DNA of 8,279 nucleotides from Deferribacteraceae bacterium (GTDB taxonomy: Bacteria; Chrysiogenota; Deferribacteres; Deferribacterales; JAISNW01), in assembly GCA_031278965.1 (NCBI GenBank), contig JAITJJ010000067.1, positions 1-8,279 on the forward strand. Direction: 5' to 3'. The notes under the pieces are model-generated. The model saw only the letters and a list, made by a program, of their open reading frames with translations, did not search any database and had not been told where the DNA came from. Made by a program: the position numbers and the translations under genes. Positions 6,668-8,279 of the stretch are shown here, one piece after another; the stretch's first letter is position 1; the number at the start of each line of letters is the position of its first letter.

Positions 6668-6696
6668 TTGCAATCCCCAAAAAAATTATATATATT
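6668..6696 (+). promoter_or_regulatory. putative sigma-70 promoter of the mnmC2-like gene
   Basis: TTGCAA (6668-6673, four of six -35 bases) is followed after exactly 17 bp by TATATT (6691-6696, five of six -10 bases). It lies in the AT-rich stretch between the mobile-element remnants and the methyltransferase gene. Transcription would start near 6703, giving a leader of about 90 nt that contains the palindrome at 6733-6748. Confidence 0.45.
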
Positions 6697-6732
6697 GCAA
6701 TTATTATAAGTAGCTGGCAATATTTAGGTTTA

Positions 6733-6748
6733 TATACAATATTGTATA
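6733..6748. promoter_or_regulatory. perfect 16-bp palindrome, operator-like
   Basis: TATACAATATTGTATA is perfectly two-fold symmetric and lies between the putative promoter (6668-6696) and the TTG start at 6794. Size and symmetry fit a dimeric repressor site, although AT-rich palindromes also arise by chance. No regulator gene is visible nearby. Confidence 0.35.
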
Positions 6749-6793
6749 CCGTATTTTGAAAAGGTGCATTAATACAGCTATAAGAGAAAATAT

Positions 6794-7531
6794 TTGAATC
6801 CGAAGAGTATTATCGGTGAAAATATAGAAAAGGAATCCCTATTTCCAAGCGGTCTTCCGTTTAAATCTTATAACGATAAAGTGCTCCTCGTTTCAGGAGA
6901 CGGCTCCATTACCTTTTATAACACCCGCTATCGGCAGTCCTATCGGGCGCTCTCCACCGGAGCCTATACGGAAAGCCTTATGAAATTTTTCATCCCTTCA
7001 GGCCTCTTGGAAAAAACCGTTAATAAAGATTTACGGGTTCTTGATGTATGCTTTGGTTTAGGCTACAACTGCGCCGTTGCGTTTGACCGGCTCTCGTCCG
7101 TTTCCTCCCCCTATCGTGTTCACGTTGTGAGTATAGATAAAGACGAAACCCTGCCGGAGCTAGTAAATACACTGAAAATTCTTTTCCCAACAAAAGGTTA
7201 CGGCATTCTTAGAAAGTGCCTTGCGACGGGCAGATGCGGGCGGTTCTCTATGGAGCTTCATATTCGCAATGCTTTGGAGGTTATCTGGGATTTGCGCGGC
7301 AACTTTGATGCCGTATTCTTTGACCCTTTCAGTCAGCCCAGGAATCCGGAAATGTGGCATCTTGATGTTTTTAAAAGGCTTCGCGAACTCCTTGCGGAAG
7401 GCGGGAAACTCTTAACCTATGCGGGGGGAAAGAAGGTTCGGCGGATAATGGAGGAGGCGGGGCTAAACCCTTCCGATACGCCGATAGCGCGCGGCGCTTT
7501 TATGCCGGGCACCGTAGCCGTGCGGAGTTAA
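6794..7531 (+). CDS. mnmC2: MnmC2-like SAM-dependent tRNA (5-aminomethyl-2-thiouridine) methyltransferase, stand-alone
   Basis: The family (DUF752/MnmC methyltransferase half) uses S-adenosylmethionine to methylate 5-aminomethyl(2-thio)uridine at wobble position 34 of tRNAs, finishing the mnm5(s2)U pathway begun by MnmE-MnmG. Visible motifs are the N-terminal GDGSITFYNTRYRQSY and TGAYTES (35-61), SAM-binding motif I VLDVCFGLGYN (82-92), the acidic end of strand 2 VVSIDKDE (111-118), and the signature FFDPFSQPRNPEMW (176-189), close to DGFAPAKNPDMW of MnmC. At 245 residues it has the methyltransferase only; the FAD oxidase half of Escherichia coli MnmC is absent. TTG at 6794 is used because no ATG lies between the upstream in-frame stop (6770-6772) and the conserved core. 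The AAGAG at 6782-6786 is a weak ribosome binding site. It reads toward rpmB and shares no operon with its neighbours. Confidence 0.8.
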   Translation: MNPKSIIGENIEKESLFPSGLPFKSYNDKVLLVSGDGSITFYNTRYRQSYRALSTGAYTESLMKFFIPSGLLEKTVNKDLRVLDVCFGLGYNCAVAFDRLSSVSSPYRVHVVSIDKDETLPELVNTLKILFPTKGYGILRKCLATGRCGRFSMELHIRNALEVIWDLRGNFDAVFFDPFSQPRNPEMWHLDVFKRLRELLAEGGKLLTYAGGKKVRRIMEEAGLNPSDTPIARGAFMPGTVAVRS

Positions 7532-7548
7532 TCCCCTTTTAACTCCGC
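7522..7548 (+). terminator. perfect 10-bp hairpin overlapping the mnmC2 stop codon
   Basis: GCGGAGTTAA (7522-7531) and TTAACTCCGC (7539-7548) are perfect inverted arms around a 7-nt loop. The first arm includes the last sense codons and the TAA stop. No U tract follows, so it may serve as a 3' stability structure or a factor-assisted end instead of a classical intrinsic terminator. Confidence 0.45.
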
Positions 7549-7586
7549 TGAATAAAGATGTTTAACAGGTACCGAGTGTTTCGTAA

Positions 7587-7627
7587 ACAACGGCCTAGCC
7601 CGTTTGTGAGCGTCTTTTGGGGCTGGG
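7587..7627. terminator. alternative hairpins between convergent mnmC2 and rpmB
   Basis: ACAACGG (7587-7593) can pair with CCGTTTGT (7600-7607) with one bulge. Alternatively CCTAGCCC (7594-7601) can pair with GGGCTGGG (7620-7627) with one G-U pair. They lie in the 126-bp gap where transcription from both sides must end, but no clear T tract follows on either strand. A weaker 7-bp repeat, GCATAGA/TCTATGC (7635-7641 and 7657-7663), spans the rpmB stop. Nothing else is seen in this gap. Confidence 0.3.
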
Positions 7628-7657
7628 AAACTCCGCATAGAAAACAAAAGATGTTAT

Positions 7658-7855
7658 CTATGCTCTTGCCGCCCTCTGAACCTTTCCGGCTTTTATGCAC
7701 TTTGTGCAGACCTTAATTCTGCGGGTAACGCCATTCTCGCTAACCTTGACGCTTTGCAGATTTGGAAGAAAAACCCGCCTTGTAACATTATGGGCGTGAC
7801 TTATAGTGTTCCCGAAAACCGGTTCTTTCCCGCATATAACACATCTTCTTGACAT
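7658..7855 (-). CDS. rpmB: 50S ribosomal protein L28
   Basis: L28 is a small structural protein of the large ribosomal subunit. The 65-residue product begins MSRRCVICGKEPVFGNTISH and contains RRVFLPNLQSVKV and the terminal CTKCIKAGKVQRA, all standard for the family. Paired cysteines C5-x2-C8 and C50-x2-C53 make it the zinc-binding (C+) form. The start at 7855 is chosen because GGAG (7863-7866 on the complement) sits 7 nt upstream and MSRRC is the family's N-terminus; the frame stays open 17 codons further upstream but that part has no family likeness. It is a single gene facing mnmC2. rpmG, often next to rpmB, is not present here. Confidence 0.95.
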   Translation of the reverse strand: MSRRCVICGKEPVFGNTISHAHNVTRRVFLPNLQSVKVSENGVTRRIKVCTKCIKAGKVQRAARA

Positions 7856-7896
7856 ATTTAATCTCCATTGGGATTGTCTTAAAAAATAAGTCCGTA

Positions 7897-7925
7897 ACTC
7901 TAGCATAAGAGTAAGCAGTGTGCAA
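7897..7925 (-). promoter_or_regulatory. putative extended -10 promoter of rpmB
   Basis: On the minus strand TTGCAC (complement of 7920-7925) is followed after 17 bp by TAGAGT (complement of 7897-7902, four of six consensus bases). A TG dinucleotide one base before the -10 box makes it an extended -10 type. Transcription would start near 7890, giving a leader of about 35 nt before rpmB. Confidence 0.45.
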
Positions 7926-7945
7926 GCGGAATTTCATAATTAATT

Positions 7946-7982
7946 GGGACGTACCCCGGAGATCGCGATAGGGACGTACCCC
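7946..7982. repeat. two direct copies of GGGACGTACCCC, 25-bp period
   Basis: The 12-bp sequence occurs at 7946-7957 and 7971-7982 with a 13-bp spacer. It lies 80-116 bp before the ISAzo13-type transposase start, so the repeats probably mark the left end of that element, or transposase-binding sites within it. The right end is outside the window. Confidence 0.5.
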
Positions 7983-8061
7983 AACATGGTGATCTTTTAT
8001 ATTAAGAGATTATTACGAAATAAACTTAACAACAGGGCTGAATACCGGTAAGATGTGAAAC

Positions 8062-8279
8062 ATGGAAAATGCAGATGTATTAGCGATACAGACCAGGATA
8101 GAAGCAGTGTTGGCAACACTGAACGAATACCAACGGCGACGGTATTTGTCGGCAGAAGCGAAATCAATAGGATATGGGGGAATCAGCCTGATAAGCCGCA
8201 GACCGGGAGGCGGACGGAAGCCGGTGCGGGAAACGCAGCCCGGAATACCGGAAGCACTTGAGGGAACAGTATCGGCGCA
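8062..8279 (+). CDS. ISAzo13-family transposase, N-terminal part (cut by window edge), internally shortened
   Basis: The open frame begins with ATG at 8062 (MENADVLAIQTRIEAVLATL) and runs off the window after 72 codons. LNEYQRRRYLSAEAKSIGYGG (20-40) followed by RRPGGGRKPV (46-55) and a leucine/glutamate stretch is the N-terminal signature of ISAzo13 transposases, which mobilise their own element. In usual members the GYGG-I/V-S segment is followed by about 30 residues containing a TIxRGxxEL helix before RRPGGGRK; here GISLIS joins directly to RRPGGGRK, so that helix-turn-helix part seems deleted in frame. The upstream ribosome binding site is poor (GGTAAG at 8047-8052). Whether the rest is intact cannot be seen. 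Confidence 0.75.
   Translation, partial: MENADVLAIQTRIEAVLATLNEYQRRRYLSAEAKSIGYGGISLISRRPGGGRKPVRETQPGIPEALEGTVSA

Larger units (their letters stand above)
6497..6793. other. intergenic stretch between element remnant and mnmC2
   Basis: The first part holds the unidentified coding-like stretch described at 6503-6658. The second part is very AT-rich, with an eight-T run (6659-6666), the putative promoter and the 16-bp palindrome. No tRNA, rRNA or other RNA gene is recognisable. Confidence 0.6.

Noticed and set aside
8055..8261. 68-codon frame overlapping the ISAzo13 transposase start
   Set aside because: It is a shadow in another frame of the recognised transposase sequence starting at 8062.
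5115..8279. CRISPR array, toxin-antitoxin pair, retron or other defence module
   Set aside because: No regularly spaced repeats, reverse transcriptase, nuclease or paired small genes are visible; the gaps are explained by decayed mobile elements.

Overview
The window carries a bacterial housekeeping operon, a decayed mobile-element/adhesin graveyard, two further translation genes and the start of an insertion sequence. Base composition is moderate, and the core genes look like those of a Gram-negative-type bacterium. A stand-alone MnmC2-type methyltransferase (no FAD oxidase half) occurs in lineages such as Aquificota, so a deep-branching phylum such as Deferribacterota or Nitrospirota is possible. 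I cannot fix the taxonomy from sequence alone.

Layout. About 1-56 may be the last codons of an upstream + strand gene. A promoter-like region follows, with a perfect 8-bp inverted repeat and a TTGACA box. Then comes a tight + strand operon, lepA-lepB-glmS-gmk (227-5114): lepA/lepB overlap by 4 bp, lepB/glmS are 19 bp apart and glmS/gmk 4 bp apart. It encodes the ribosomal GTPase EF4, signal peptidase I, glucosamine-6-phosphate synthase and guanylate kinase. All four appear intact, with their catalytic motifs visible. The functions (translation, protein export, cell-envelope sugar supply, nucleotide supply) suit a growth-linked operon.

From 5115 to about 6793 there is no intact gene. Just after gmk lie overlapping hairpins. 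On the minus strand (5244-5830) is the 3' end of a GLUG-type repeat adhesin, broken by frameshifts and a stop. It abuts a 666-bp segment (5831-6496) bounded by 16-bp imperfect inverted repeats. That segment holds two outward-reading, 5'-truncated transposase remnants: an IS1595-like one on the minus strand and an IS1634/IS4-like one on the plus strand. A long quasi-palindrome lies between them. A short unidentified coding-like stretch (6503-6658) and an AT-rich promoter region follow.

From 6794 a stand-alone MnmC2-like tRNA-wobble-uridine methyltransferase is encoded on +. It converges on rpmB (ribosomal protein L28, zinc-ribbon form) on the minus strand at 7658-7855, which has its own extended -10 promoter. 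The right edge (about 7946 onward) holds two copies of a 12-bp repeat and the start of an ISAzo13-type transposase that appears to lack its helix-turn-helix segment.

I see no convincing new defence or metabolic system. The most interesting parts are the nested decay in 5244-6496, the operator-like palindrome before the methyltransferase gene, and the ISAzo13 variant.
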